Part shown: positions 26,423-37,563 of the stretch, in pieces
How the letters are laid out: each line of letters begins with the position of its first letter
Numbering within the stretch: the stretch's first letter is position 1
Source: Pontibacter fetidus
GTDB lineage: Bacteria; Bacteroidota; Bacteroidia; Cytophagales; Hymenobacteraceae
Direction: 5' to 3'
Assembly: GCF_010119545.1 (NCBI RefSeq)
Contig: NZ_JAAEAA010000016.1
Location: 1 to 64,000 of the forward strand
DNA: 64,000 nucleotides
Position numbers and translations under genes: made by a program
Notes under the pieces: model-generated
Database searches by the model: none
What the model was told of the DNA's origin: nothing
What the model saw: only the letters and a program-made list of their open reading frames with translations

Positions 26423-26824
26423 GCTACGTAAACTATAGTCTGGGCTAACTATAGCTTATAAAACTATAGTTCAGGTTGCCGTCATCCCGACCAGCGATAG
26501 ATATTTGGGTTTTTTCACAGACCTAAACTAATTTCAGATTTCTCCTTTCTTGTAAATGACAGTGTACGGCTCATTCGAGCATTCAAGTCCGAAAGCCCGC
26601 TACCGGGGATTTCCTGATCCCCGTATTCTGGTACAAGCGGATTAGGAAAATCCGCCTCAGCTATAGTTTCGGATTACGAAATCCAAAACAGCAGTTTAAT
26701 TCAACTCCAAACTATAGTTTAATGACAGCGTCTCACAACTGTAAAAGTCGCTAAACTATAGCCCGCCAAAGCACCAACTATAGCCTTGCCACCTGAAATT
26801 AAATTAACCTTTGCCCTGTTTACT
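26423..26824. repeat. non-coding gap with CTATAG cluster and GGATT/AATCC hairpins
   Basis: There is no supportable gene. About seven CTATAG motifs occur between 26438 and 26776. Inverted repeats are at 26604-26623 (CGGGGAT/ATCCCCG), 26637-26655 (GCGGATTAGGAAAATCCGC) and 26671-26684 (GGATTACGAAATCC). They resemble those at 53492-53635. A GTCATCCCGACC segment at 26480 recalls the start of the repeat region at 46143. Confidence 0.65.
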
Positions 26825-26856
26825 TTTGCCTGCCCCAACATTTTGCCTTAACTTTG
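26825..26856 (+). promoter_or_regulatory. Bacteroidota-type promoter of carB
   Basis: TTTG at 26825-26828 and TAACTTTG at 26849-26856 are spaced by 20 bases, a canonical match. Transcription should start near 26863, 24 bases before the carB ATG. Confidence 0.75.
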
Positions 26857-26886
26857 GGCAATTTATACCTACCACACGCTCGAACT

Positions 26887-29700
<2,814 letters not shown>

Positions 29701-29726
29701 GCCGGAAGTACAAAGTTGATTTAGAG

Positions 29727-29763
29727 GCCCTTCGCTATAGTTTAGCAAAGGGCTTTTATTTTC
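29727..29763 (+). terminator. terminator after carB with CTATAG in its loop
   Basis: GCCCTTCGC...GC-AAAGGGC forms a stem followed by TTTTATTTT. The loop region contains CTATAGTTTA. Confidence 0.75.
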
Positions 29764-29894
29764 TAACAATTGTTATTTAGAGTTTTGCGAGAAATCTTAA
29801 CTGTTCTATAGTTACAGTTTGTCATTTCGACGCAAGGAGAAATATACCGGAGCTTATAGTTGAAGAATTCCCCAACTTAAAACAAGCCTTCGGT

Positions 29895-30126
29895 TCAAAT
29901 TCCCTCTAATCCTGGGAGCTCAATACACCTATAGTTTCAAATGAGTTTGGTACCCTCACGGCCGGGAGGCCCCGTCTTCGGGCATCGCGCGGTGTACATT
30001 TCTTTTTCTCGTACCTCGAAATGGCTGCGCCACCAGAAATCTACAAGGCGCTCAACCCAAAGACTGCTATCTTTCTTCTATTCACTGCTTAACTATAGTT
30101 TAAAACGGTAAGCTTCGACATTGATC
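29895..30126 (+). repeat. 232-base dispersed repeat core, copy A
   Basis: It begins CAAATTCCCTCTAATCCTGG and ends near AAGCTTCGACATTGATC. The blocks CCCTCACGGCCGGGAGGCCC, CGTCTTCGGGCATCGCGC and GGCGCTCAACCCAAAGACTG are shared with copies B and C. Bases 29991-30054 between the last two blocks are poorly conserved. Confidence 0.85.
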
Positions 30127-30144
30127 TTAGCTATAATTCCGTAG

Positions 30145-30164
30145 GGACAGGTCGCGACCTGCCC
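30145..30164. repeat. GGACAGGTCGCGACCTG palindrome, copy A
   Basis: A near-perfect palindrome around TCGCGA, 18 bases after core A. Matching copies are at 46473-46488 and 49850-49865. Confidence 0.75.
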
Positions 30165-30387
30165 GCTCGTGGTCTGAAACTATAATACAATAACCTAAAC
30201 TATAGCAGTAGTATAAATTCCCCGTCTTAGACAAGGAGGGGTTAGGGGTGGTTGGAATAACGCCAACTATAAAACTATAGCTTAAACTAAAGCAAAGGTA
30301 GTAACGACCTCCGAGTGTTTGAAGGTCCTCGGAGCGTCTTATGGATTATCGCTTCATAACCAACGCATACTACAAAATCCCAAAAAC

Positions 30388-30600
30388 CTAATGCCGTTTC
30401 TTCAGCTTATCGTTTTCGTCCACTGTTTTCTGGCCGGGGATGAGGAGGCGCAGGACAAGGTACACAACAGGCGCCAAGGCAAGTACCAGGATTACCATTA
30501 AGATTACTTTCAGCGCCTTCACGAAAACGGAAATGATAATAGCTGAGATAATGATGGAAATGGTAAACAGCACCCAGAAATTAATAGTTTGGCGGCTCAT
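30388..30600 (-). CDS. small membrane protein, last gene of the polyketide operon
   Basis: From the ATG at 30600 the product is 70 residues. It has two hydrophobic segments (about 7-28, FWVLFTISIIISAIIISVFV, and about 31-54, KVILMVILVLALAPVVYLVL) and a basic, Lys-rich C-terminus. It begins 32 bases after the methyltransferase stop, so it is probably cotranscribed. I recognise no family. It could hold the phenolic-lipid enzymes at the membrane, which is an inference from position only. Confidence 0.6.
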   Translation of the reverse strand: MSRQTINFWVLFTISIIISAIIISVFVKALKVILMVILVLALAPVVYLVLRLLIPGQKTVDENDKLKKRH

Positions 30601-30632
30601 GGCTTTGTAAAGGATAGTTTCTGGTTTATACT

Positions 30633-31346
30633 TCAGTTTCTGGATAAAGATTTGTGTAATACCAATTGCCACCGGAACGCCCACATCCAGCGCAAACTAT
30701 AGTTGGCTATACCTGCCTGCTCCAGCAATACTTCTAATTCATGTCTTTTAAAGGCCCGCCACACTGAAAGCGGTGCATCGTTTTGCACTAATCGTGAGCC
30801 AGAAAGTAACCTGGTAATATACTTGATAGAGTAGTAAGCAAACCAGTGCCGGTGCAGGTCGTTGATGATGACGGCGACACGTGCCTGCCGGTATAGTTGC
30901 GTAAAAAGTCTGATCAGTTGGGCATCTGTAAAATGGTGACAGAACAAACTGCAAACGATGATGTCATATTCCTGATGGGCAAATTCCTGAGAGAAAACAT
31001 CGTGCTGCGCAATAGTTATGTTGCTATAGTTCTGGCAATGCTTACGGGCATAGTTTACCATAAAATCATTGGCATCTATACCGGTTAGCTGTACAGCTAT
31101 ATTTTTACGTTGTGCCCAGTTGGCAATACTTGTCAGGGTGTCGCCGCCGCCGCAGCCAATGTCGGCTATAGTTAGGGGTTGGTTGTTATAGTTGGCTGAT
31201 AGTTTATCCAGCGCATCCAGCACCACCTTGTGGCCGCCCAGCCAGTTGTTAATTACTTCCAGCTCTCGCAGGTTTTGGCGTAGTTCTTCCCCGCTCAGGG
31301 TCAGGTCATCCATTAACTCCGGTTGGTTACTCCGCAGGGCCAGCAT
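30633..31346 (-). CDS. SAM-dependent methyltransferase of the polyketide operon
   Basis: A 237-residue class I methyltransferase. Motif I reads IADIGCGGGDTL (about residues 68-79), followed by GIDANDFMVNYARKH and a later IIVCSLFCHHFTD. The start at 31346 overlaps the polyketide synthase stop by 20 bases; an internal ATG at 31313 (MDDLTLSGEELRQ) is an alternative. Family members next to type III polyketide synthases methylate phenolic or quinone rings, as in the Srs system of Streptomyces. Its position makes O- or C-methylation of the polyketide product likely. All usual SAM-binding features are present. Confidence 0.85.
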   Translation of the reverse strand: MLALRSNQPELMDDLTLSGEELRQNLRELEVINNWLGGHKVVLDALDKLSANYNNQPLTIADIGCGGGDTLTSIANWAQRKNIAVQLTGIDANDFMVNYARKHCQNYSNITIAQHDVFSQEFAHQEYDIIVCSLFCHHFTDAQLIRLFTQLYRQARVAVIINDLHRHWFAYYSIKYITRLLSGSRLVQNDAPLSVWRAFKRHELEVLLEQAGIANYSLRWMWAFRWQLVLHKSLSRN

Positions 31347-32448
31347 AATGTACCTTTAACAGCATAGATTCCAGGGTAAGGCCAGGGCCGAAGGCAAAGC
31401 TTAGCACAGGCTCGTCTTTTTCGTTGTGGGTCAGGTTATCCATCAGCGCTTTTAATACAAACAGCACCGTAGCCGACGACATATTTCCGAAATCGCGGAG
31501 CACCTGGTAAGCATAGCGGTTGTCGTCGCGGGTCATGCCCAGTTCCTGCTCTATCACTTCCAGTATGCGGCGGCCACCGGGGTGTATGGCAAACAACTTA
31601 ATTTCTGGTAGTGTAGTTTTCAGGCCTTGCAGGAGGCGGTCTGTCAGTTGCTTTATACCTGATTTAATGAGGTCAGGCACATACGAAGATAAGGTCATTT
31701 CGAAACCGGTATCGCCGATATGCCAGGCCATGTCGCGTTTGCCGGCCGGTGCCAGGTCGCAATGGAACGACTGCAACTCCAGGCTCATCTCTTTGCAAGG
31801 TTTGCCCTGCATCAGTACGGCTGCGGCGCCATCACCAAACAACGCATTCGATACCAGATGGTCTTCTGCGGGGTTATTCTGGAAATGGATGGTGCAGATC
31901 TCGGTACACACCAGCAACACATTCGCATCAGCATCAGCTTTACAAATGGCATCGGCCAGTTTTATAGCATTAAAAGCGGCATAGCATCCCATAAAGTTAA
32001 CAGCAGTGCGCTGCACGGTTGCAGGCAAACCAAGGCGTTCTACCAACTCAATATCCAGGCCGGGGGCATACATGCCGGTGCAGCTTACAGTTATCAAATG
32101 TGTAATCTCTGTAAGAGCTATAGTTGGCGTTTGTTGCAGGCAATTGCGCACCGCTTCCTCCGAGAGGTCCACGGCATGGCGCTTGTATACATCCATGCGT
32201 TGCTGCACCGTCGGGAAAGGCTCTAAGGTTGGGGTGTTGGGGTAAAAGGTGAAATTGCCGTTTTGTTGGGTATAATCCTGCAGTACACTATAACGCTGCC
32301 CAATGCCGGATAAACGGTACAAAGCTTTTAGTTTGCGGGTGTTGGGTTCATCAAACTGCAGCGCACGGGCCATAAAGTCTGCCACCTGCAACTGTGGTAT
32401 TTTGTGGGCTGGGTTAGCTGTTCCGATGGCGCAAAGATAGCTTTTCAT
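31327..32448 (-). CDS. type III polyketide synthase (chalcone synthase-like)
   Basis: This homodimeric enzyme extends an acyl-CoA or fatty-acyl starter with malonyl-CoA and cyclises the chain. The 373 residues carry the catalytic triad of the family: Cys 155 in NFMGCYAAFNA, His 289 in AIHPGGRRIL and Asn 322 in GNMSSATVLF. Other signatures are VSCTGMYAPGLD (about 121-132) and the C-terminal FAFGPGLTLESMLL. The length fits (about 350-390). Bacterial members of this type often make alkylresorcinols or alkylpyrones from fatty-acyl starters, so a phenolic lipid is the best guess. It is flanked by an FAD oxidoreductase upstream and a methyltransferase downstream, a set like srsABC. Confidence 0.92.
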   Translation of the reverse strand: MKSYLCAIGTANPAHKIPQLQVADFMARALQFDEPNTRKLKALYRLSGIGQRYSVLQDYTQQNGNFTFYPNTPTLEPFPTVQQRMDVYKRHAVDLSEEAVRNCLQQTPTIALTEITHLITVSCTGMYAPGLDIELVERLGLPATVQRTAVNFMGCYAAFNAIKLADAICKADADANVLLVCTEICTIHFQNNPAEDHLVSNALFGDGAAAVLMQGKPCKEMSLELQSFHCDLAPAGKRDMAWHIGDTGFEMTLSSYVPDLIKSGIKQLTDRLLQGLKTTLPEIKLFAIHPGGRRILEVIEQELGMTRDDNRYAYQVLRDFGNMSSATVLFVLKALMDNLTHNEKDEPVLSFAFGPGLTLESMLLKVHYAGPAE

Positions 32449-32547
32449 GTAGAGTAGTGTGGTGGCCTGCGCCGGTGTTATGTGGTTTGGGTAATGCAGG
32501 TTGTACGGATGCCTCTACAGATTAGATATAACCCGTAACTATAGTTT

Positions 32548-33681
32548 TCAGAAAGGCTGGCCGTGGGTTTGGCGCATCAGTAGTTGTAAGGCAGCAGGCA
32601 GGTGTTTCAGGGTTTTTACGGTTACTTCAGAAAGCACCGGGTGCCCGAATAAATGTTGCACGGTCCGGCCAAGTTGCAGGCGTTTTTCAAATTGCTTTTT
32701 CCAGGCCTGGCTATAGTTTGCTTCGAGTTGGGGGCGGTTATGGCCATTGGTAAAGTATAGCGCTATCTGTTCCGAGGCCAGTTTGCCCGCATGTATCGCC
32801 ATGGCCATTCCGTTGCCGCAGAGCGGGGTTATCATGCCGGCTGCATCGCCGCACAGCAGCAGGTGGTTTTCTACGCAGGTCTTGGTCGCAAACGAGATCT
32901 CATTTATCACTTCGGGCTGGGCATATACAAACTCAGCTTCAAGCAGTATATGCTTCAGGTGTGGGTTCTGGCAAAGTATAGCTTGCTCCATTGCCGGTAT
33001 GGTACCGTGTTGTTTCAGGTTTTGGCGGGTAGTAAGGTAGCAAAAGCAATAGGTGTCGTTTTCTATAGCTGAAATGCCGGCGTAGCCATCCTTAAAATTA
33101 TGCAGCGCAATTACGTTTTTGGGTTGATTATACTTTATATGATATTTTACCCCGATGTAAGGCGAGCGCTTTGCAAAGAAACGCCGGTTTAGCTGGCGGT
33201 CCAGGTTGGTGCGTTTACCATAGGCGGCTAACACTATTTCGGCCTGTAATTGTTCGCCGGTGCTGAGTCGAAGTATAAACCTGTTTTGCTCGAAAGCTAT
33301 ATCCTGCACAGCCGTATTCAGTTTAAAGGTAACACCGTCGGTTACTGCTAGCTGGTACAAATAATTATCTAAGGTATACCTGCTGATGCCAAACCCGCCC
33401 AGGTCAAGGTTGGCCGCTAAACTATAGCCCGAGGGTGCAGTAAGTATAAATTGGGTAATGTGGGCAGGTTGCAGGGCGTTTACATCAGCGCCGAGGCTGG
33501 TAAGGTAAGGCAACACCTCGTTCGACACATACTCGCCACAGACCCTATGGAAGGGGTACCCCTTTTTTTCGATGAGCAGTACCCTGATGCCCTGCTGCGC
33601 TAACGCAATGGCGCTGGTAAGCCCGGCCAGGCCACCGCCAACTATAATTACAGGCCACTCGGGTATATTCGTTTTATGCAA
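32548..33681 (-). CDS. FAD-dependent oxidoreductase/hydroxylase of the polyketide operon
   Basis: A 377-residue flavoprotein. The N-terminal nucleotide-binding fold is IIVGGGLAGLTSA (about 12-24), followed by EKKGYPFHRVCGEYVS, a glycine-rich second FAD contact CGDAAGMITPLCGNGM (about 279-294), and a C-terminal helical part. The overall layout is that of geranylgeranyl-reductase-like or aromatic-ring hydroxylase flavoproteins. It starts at ATG 33681, 99 bases upstream of the polyketide synthase gene, and should open the operon. By analogy with SrsC it may hydroxylate or decarboxylate the ring to a hydroquinone, but a reductive role on an isoprenoid cannot be excluded. Confidence 0.83.
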   Translation of the reverse strand: MHKTNIPEWPVIIVGGGLAGLTSAIALAQQGIRVLLIEKKGYPFHRVCGEYVSNEVLPYLTSLGADVNALQPAHITQFILTAPSGYSLAANLDLGGFGISRYTLDNYLYQLAVTDGVTFKLNTAVQDIAFEQNRFILRLSTGEQLQAEIVLAAYGKRTNLDRQLNRRFFAKRSPYIGVKYHIKYNQPKNVIALHNFKDGYAGISAIENDTYCFCYLTTRQNLKQHGTIPAMEQAILCQNPHLKHILLEAEFVYAQPEVINEISFATKTCVENHLLLCGDAAGMITPLCGNGMAMAIHAGKLASEQIALYFTNGHNRPQLEANYSQAWKKQFEKRLQLGRTVQHLFGHPVLSEVTVKTLKHLPAALQLLMRQTHGQPF

Positions 33682-33819
33682 ATCAGGGGTCGCTAAAATT
33701 TGGTGAACGCACCCGTTTTAGTGGGTATAATACAATAACTATTTAAAAGCTTGCTCGTTTTAATAAATGGAACGACTTTTGTAATCCCATTACGTAAAAC
33801 ATTTTGTTAAAGACTCTCT

Positions 33820-34194
33820 ATGAAGCAAATTATACTTACTATTTTAGTGTCTGTTTCTATGCTGGCTGCCCAGGCTCAGGACCAACCTACCGGACAACAC
33901 GCAGAGAAAGAGAAAACGCTTACAGTATCTCAGGACGATAAAGATTTTACTATATATCCGAACCCCAGCAACGGCGTTTTTACGGTGTCGCTTGCCAACA
34001 TGAACTCTAAAAAAGCCGACCTGCGCATCATGAACGTGATCGGCAACGAGATATACCACGAAACCATTACCCGCGAAAATGCACTGCTTTCCACCACCGT
34101 TGACCTTAGCCGCTACTCAAAGGCTAAAGGCTTATACTACGTAAAACTGGAAACAGATAATTTTAGTGTAGTGCGGCGCGTGATAGTGAAGTAA
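33820..34194 (+). CDS. small secreted protein consisting mainly of a T9SS sorting domain
   Basis: A 124-residue protein with a signal peptide (MKQIILTILVSVSMLAAQAQ) and about 25 hydrophilic residues. The rest (about 43-124) starts with FTIYPNPSNGVFTVSL and ends GLYYVKLETDNFSVVRRVIVK, a complete type A sorting domain of the type IX secretion system. Almost nothing remains as cargo, whereas most such proteins carry large enzymes or adhesins. It is divergently placed from the polyketide operon. Its role is unknown; it may be a decoy, a peptide or a tag-only protein. Confidence 0.8.
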   Translation: MKQIILTILVSVSMLAAQAQDQPTGQHAEKEKTLTVSQDDKDFTIYPNPSNGVFTVSLANMNSKKADLRIMNVIGNEIYHETITRENALLSTTVDLSRYSKAKGLYYVKLETDNFSVVRRVIVK

Positions 34195-34215
34195 TCAGGA
34201 ATAACTATAATCCGA

Positions 34216-34253
34216 AGCGACAGTCTCTTAAAACGGGGCTGTCGCTTTTTTGT
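34216..34253 (+). terminator. terminator after the T9SS-domain gene
   Basis: AAGCGACAG...CTGTCGCTT followed by TTTTT, 22 bases after the stop codon. Confidence 0.85.
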
Positions 34254-34324
34254 GCCCGGCCAATAGAGTATAACGTACGCAAATGCCTAAATTTACGCCA
34301 TATTTATACTTTAGCTTAAGACCA

Positions 34325-35344
34325 ATGCAACGTATTACACACCTGCTGCGCTTACTGCCCATCCTTTTTATAGTTGTCACCGCCTGCAAAGAGCCCTTAG
34401 AAGCTACCATAGAGCCAACCGTTGATACGATAGCTTTTGGCTCGTGTAACCGTCAGGATCTGCCACAGGTTATCTGGCCTGCCATCAGTCAGAATAACCC
34501 GGATGTGTGGGTATGGCTGGGCGACAACATTTATGGCGACTCCGAGGACATGAACGTGATGAAACAAAAGTACGACATGGTGCTAAACGAGCCGGGTTAC
34601 AAACAATTGCAGGCATCTACTAAAATCATCGGCACTTGGGACGACCACGACTATGGCCAGAACGATGGGGGCAAAGGATTTAAAATGCGGGAGCAAAGCC
34701 GGCAACTGTTCTGGGATTTTATAGGCGAGCCGGCCAATAGCCCGCGCCGCAGCCAACAGGGCGTTTATAGTTCGCATACCTATGGGCCGGCAGGCAAACA
34801 GGTAAAAGTTATTTTGCTGGACAGCCGTTATAACCGCGACTCGTTGGCGCGCATTAACAAAGTATACCAAACCAACTATACCGGCGATATGCTGGGCGAG
34901 GAACAATGGAAATGGCTGGAAAATGAACTACGTAACAGCAAAGCCCAGGTAAATATTATAGGAAACGGCATACAGGTGCTGCCCGAAGAACAGGTATATG
35001 AAAAGTGGGCTAACTTTCCGGCCTCCCGCAAAAGGCTGCTTAACCTGATAGCTGACTCCAAAGCAAAGGGCGTTATACTAATAAGCGGCGACCGCCATAT
35101 TGCTGAAATCTCGAAAACAACGTTGCCCGGCATGAGCTACCCGCTATACGAAGTAACCAGCAGCGGCATGACGCACGTGTACAGCGGCACTGCCATAGAG
35201 CCTAACAAGTACCGCGTGGGCAACCTCATTAACAAGCTAAACTTTGGTATGTTCCGGTTTAACTGGGGCGATAAGGTGCAGGTAGAAATGCTGGTAAAAG
35301 GAAAAGATAACGAAATGTATTTATCAGAAAAGGTTGTGTATTAA
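34325..35344 (+). CDS. PhoD-like alkaline phosphatase/phosphodiesterase lipoprotein
   Basis: From the ATG at 34325 the product is 339 residues, a lipoprotein with lipobox VVTAC near residue 21. The metallophosphatase core shows FGSCNRQDLPQVIWPAI, a metal-binding WLGDNIYGD, GTWDDHDYGQND with the DHD pair, and the C-terminal ISGDRHIAEIS. The order matches PhoD-family phosphatases that use Ca and Fe. It probably hydrolyses phosphate esters in the periplasm. An alternative ATG at 34283 would add 14 residues. It is a single gene between two terminators. Confidence 0.88.
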   Translation: MQRITHLLRLLPILFIVVTACKEPLEATIEPTVDTIAFGSCNRQDLPQVIWPAISQNNPDVWVWLGDNIYGDSEDMNVMKQKYDMVLNEPGYKQLQASTKIIGTWDDHDYGQNDGGKGFKMREQSRQLFWDFIGEPANSPRRSQQGVYSSHTYGPAGKQVKVILLDSRYNRDSLARINKVYQTNYTGDMLGEEQWKWLENELRNSKAQVNIIGNGIQVLPEEQVYEKWANFPASRKRLLNLIADSKAKGVILISGDRHIAEISKTTLPGMSYPLYEVTSSGMTHVYSGTAIEPNKYRVGNLINKLNFGMFRFNWGDKVQVEMLVKGKDNEMYLSEKVVY

Positions 35345-35370
35345 GTTGTTGTAAAATAGCTATAGTTGCA

Positions 35371-35403
35371 GGCGGCCGCTTTTAAAAAGTTGGCCGCCTT
35401 TTT
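35371..35403 (+). terminator. terminator after PhoD-like gene
   Basis: GGCGGCCGCTTTT and AGTTGGCCGCC form the stem, followed by TTTTT. Confidence 0.85.
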
Positions 35404-35478
35404 GTTATCTACCCATCAGCGTGTTAAACCTTATAGTTGTAGTGCAGTCAAATAAACAGATTTTAAAAACGAACTAAC

Positions 35479-35940
35479 ATGAGAATCAACATCCTTAAAA
35501 GCCTTTTTGTGCTGGGTTTAGGCGTAACCCTTTCAGTAGGAGCAGTAGCGCAGACTACACCAAAGCAGCAAAACAAGCCTCAGAAGCAGCAACTGACACC
35601 GGCACAGCGCCAGAACAAAATGCTGGAGAATTATAAAAAGAACCTTAACCTTTCTGACGCGCAAGGCAAGAAGTTAAAAGCAATTCAGGAGCAGCAGGTG
35701 AAAGACATGCAAGCCATCCGCAACGACCAGAACCTGACCCGCGACCAGAAGCATGAGAAAATGAAAGCATTGCACACAGCGCACCAGCAGCAAATAACCG
35801 CCATCCTGAATGCCGAGCAGAAGCAGAAGTTTGCGGAAATGGAAGCCAGGAAAGAAGCCCGCAGACAGGAGCACATGAAAGACACCACACGTGGCCCGCG
35901 CAAGGGTGGCAAAATGCAGCACAAAATGCCAAACAACTAA
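35479..35940 (+). CDS. Spy/CpxP-like periplasmic protein
   Basis: A 153-residue protein with signal peptide MRINILKSLFVLGLGVTLSVGAVAQ. The mature part is all helical and very rich in Lys, Gln and Arg, with LTPAQRQNKMLENYKKNLNLSDAQGKKLKAI and LNAEQKQKFAEME, the LTxxQ-type motifs of Spy/CpxP proteins. These are small periplasmic chaperones or stress regulators, often responding to metals or misfolding. The C-terminus (GPRKGGKMQHKMPNN) is basic with Met and His and could bind metal ions (inference). It is convergent to the SH3 gene, with a shared terminator. Confidence 0.78.
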   Translation: MRINILKSLFVLGLGVTLSVGAVAQTTPKQQNKPQKQQLTPAQRQNKMLENYKKNLNLSDAQGKKLKAIQEQQVKDMQAIRNDQNLTRDQKHEKMKALHTAHQQQITAILNAEQKQKFAEMEARKEARRQEHMKDTTRGPRKGGKMQHKMPNN

Positions 35941-35973
35941 GCCTGAAATAAGGTTATAGATTTTGTTTGATAC

Positions 35974-36009
35974 AAAAGCTCCCGGACGGCAGGTCCGGGA
36001 GCTTTTTTT
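35974..36009. terminator. bidirectional terminator
   Basis: AAAAGCTCCCGGAC...GTCCGGGAGCTTTT with T-runs both ways, between the convergent stops at 35940 and 36014. Confidence 0.9.
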
Positions 36010-36013
36010 ATGG

Positions 36014-36358
36014 TTAACGCTGCTCAGGAACTATGGCTTTGGAAATATACCCGGTAATGCTTTCTGCATTCTTATCGATGCGGGCTTTTAGAAACAAGGT
36101 ACCTGTAGTATCTAACAACTGAATTTGCTGCGATGTATCGAAGTGGGCAAGCGTCGGGCTGTCGAAGTCTGGCTTACTATAAAGCTCCCCTTTGATAAGC
36201 GGTTTTGTAACATAGAGTACATCGGCAGGCAAAACAGGCGGCATTCCGGTCTCGCTGGCTATAGTTGCTTCAGAAGTATCCTGTTTCTCTATTTCGGTCT
36301 GGCAGGCAGTGCAAGCTATACCTACAGCTATAGTTACTACATAAGTTAAGTTCTGCAT
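36014..36358 (-). CDS. SH3-like lipoprotein
   Basis: A 114-residue lipoprotein with a signal peptide and a Cys in the lipobox near residue 19 (GIACTAC). After a Thr/Glu-rich linker comes a bacterial SH3-like fold: ELYSKPDFDSPTLAHFDTSQQIQLLDTTGTLFLKARID...GYISKAIV. This is the form used to bind peptidoglycan or other proteins in the periplasm. It starts at ATG 36358. No partner gene can be named from context. Confidence 0.7.
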   Translation of the reverse strand: MQNLTYVVTIAVGIACTACQTEIEKQDTSEATIASETGMPPVLPADVLYVTKPLIKGELYSKPDFDSPTLAHFDTSQQIQLLDTTGTLFLKARIDKNAESITGYISKAIVPEQR

Positions 36359-36464
36359 AGAGGGAGCATGGCTAAAAACGGAAACTATAAATTCCCTTAT
36401 GATCAGTCTGTTTAAGTAGTAAGGTACGGCGATACATTCAAAATAGTTAATTTATACTTACAGG

Positions 36465-37484
36465 TTAGCCTATAGTTCCTTTCTTTATGTCGGCCAGTAT
36501 TTCGTAAGACCGCAGCCGCGCCGCATGGTCGTAGATATGCGAGGTGATCATCACTTCATCTACGCCGGTGCTATCCAGAAACTGTTGCAACTCTGACTTA
36601 ACTGTAGTTGGGCTGCCAATAAAACTATACAACAACATTTGCTGCACCGCATACATCTCCGACAGGTCCCATTTATCTTCCATGCTATCTACGGGTGGTT
36701 GCATTTGCCGGGCTGTGCCGCGTATCACATTCAGGAAAGACATGTACAGCGAGGTAGCGAGGTGGCGTGCTTCTTCATCGGTTTCGGCGGCCACCAAGTT
36801 TATACCTGCCATAGCGTAAGGTTCTTTCAGCGTTTCAGATGGCTGAAAACTATCACGGTATACCTTAAGGGCAGTGTGCAGCAGGGTTGGGGCAAAGTGG
36901 CTGGCAAAGGCAAAAGGTAACCCCAGTATACCAGCTAGCTGCGCGCTAAACGTACTGGAGCCCAGCAACCAGATGGGTATGTTCAGTCCTTCGCCGGGTA
37001 CGGCACGTACGCGTTGTCCGGTGCTGGCAGGTGCCAGGTAACTTCTCAGTTCTTCCACGTTTGCCGGAAAATCTTCGCCGGCACCCTGCAGGTCGCGACG
37101 CAGGGCCATGGCCGTAACGTGGTCGGTGCCCGGTGCGCGGCCCAAACCTAAATCTATTCTGCCCGGGTATAGCGTTTCTAAAGTCCCGAACTGCTCAGCA
37201 ACTACCAACGGGGCATGGTTTGGCAGCATAATGCCGCCAGATCCTACACGGATAGTTTTGGTGCCATTGGCAACATAGCCAATAAGTATAGATGTGGCAG
37301 AACTGGCGATGCCTGGCATGTTATGGTGTTCGGCCATCCAGTAACGGGTATAGCCCCATTTTTCGGCGTGCTGTGCCAGGTCCAGGGTGTTTTTAAAAGA
37401 GTCGGCTGGCGTATGGCCGGCAAGTACCGGTACCAGGTCAAGTATAGAAATGGCTGTATCAGAAAGCTGCTTTGTATGGCTCAT
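36465..37484 (-). CDS. LLM class flavin-dependent oxidoreductase
   Basis: A 339-residue bacterial luciferase-like monooxygenase with a TIM barrel. The N-terminus [14 protein letters not shown] strand is followed by [20 protein letters not shown], the FMN-binding [19 protein letters not shown] and [14 protein letters not shown]. The C-terminal third closes the barrel with [25 protein letters not shown]. The subgroup resembles MsnO8/YhbW-type enzymes. It uses reduced FMN and oxygen; the substrate is unknown. It lies in a leftward cluster with DUF421 and DUF2254 genes but is not tightly linked to them. Confidence 0.87.
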   Translation of the reverse strand: MSHTKQLSDTAISILDLVPVLAGHTPADSFKNTLDLAQHAEKWGYTRYWMAEHHNMPGIASSATSILIGYVANGTKTIRVGSGGIMLPNHAPLVVAEQFGTLETLYPGRIDLGLGRAPGTDHVTAMALRRDLQGAGEDFPANVEELRSYLAPASTGQRVRAVPGEGLNIPIWLLGSSTFSAQLAGILGLPFAFASHFAPTLLHTALKVYRDSFQPSETLKEPYAMAGINLVAAETDEEARHLATSLYMSFLNVIRGTARQMQPPVDSMEDKWDLSEMYAVQQMLLYSFIGSPTTVKSELQQFLDSTGVDEVMITSHIYDHAARLRSYEILADIKKGTIG

Positions 37485-37563
37485 GGTTATTTTATGATGG
37501 TATAGCTACCTGAACTATAGCGCCGTAGCTGCAACTATAGAAAAGGCTGTTTTGATTAACAAA

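Larger units (their letters stand above)
29764..30387. repeat. composite repeat region, copy A
   Basis: A 624-base gap with no gene, between convergent genes. In order it holds a GTCATTTCGACG segment at 29822, the 232-base core (29895-30126), the palindrome at 30145-30164, CTATAG motifs at 30201 and 30270, and a REP-like hairpin at 30215-30255. The same order is seen at 46135-46590 and 49525-50037. Confidence 0.8.

Noticed and set aside
30319-30501. Plus-strand frame of 60 codons before the polyketide operon end
   Set aside because: It lies opposite the small membrane protein gene, has no features and follows repeat sequence; shadow.
32006-32245. Overlapping plus-strand frames opposite the polyketide synthase
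   Set aside because: All catalytic residues belong to the minus-strand frame; the plus-strand frames are Cys/Arg-rich shadows.
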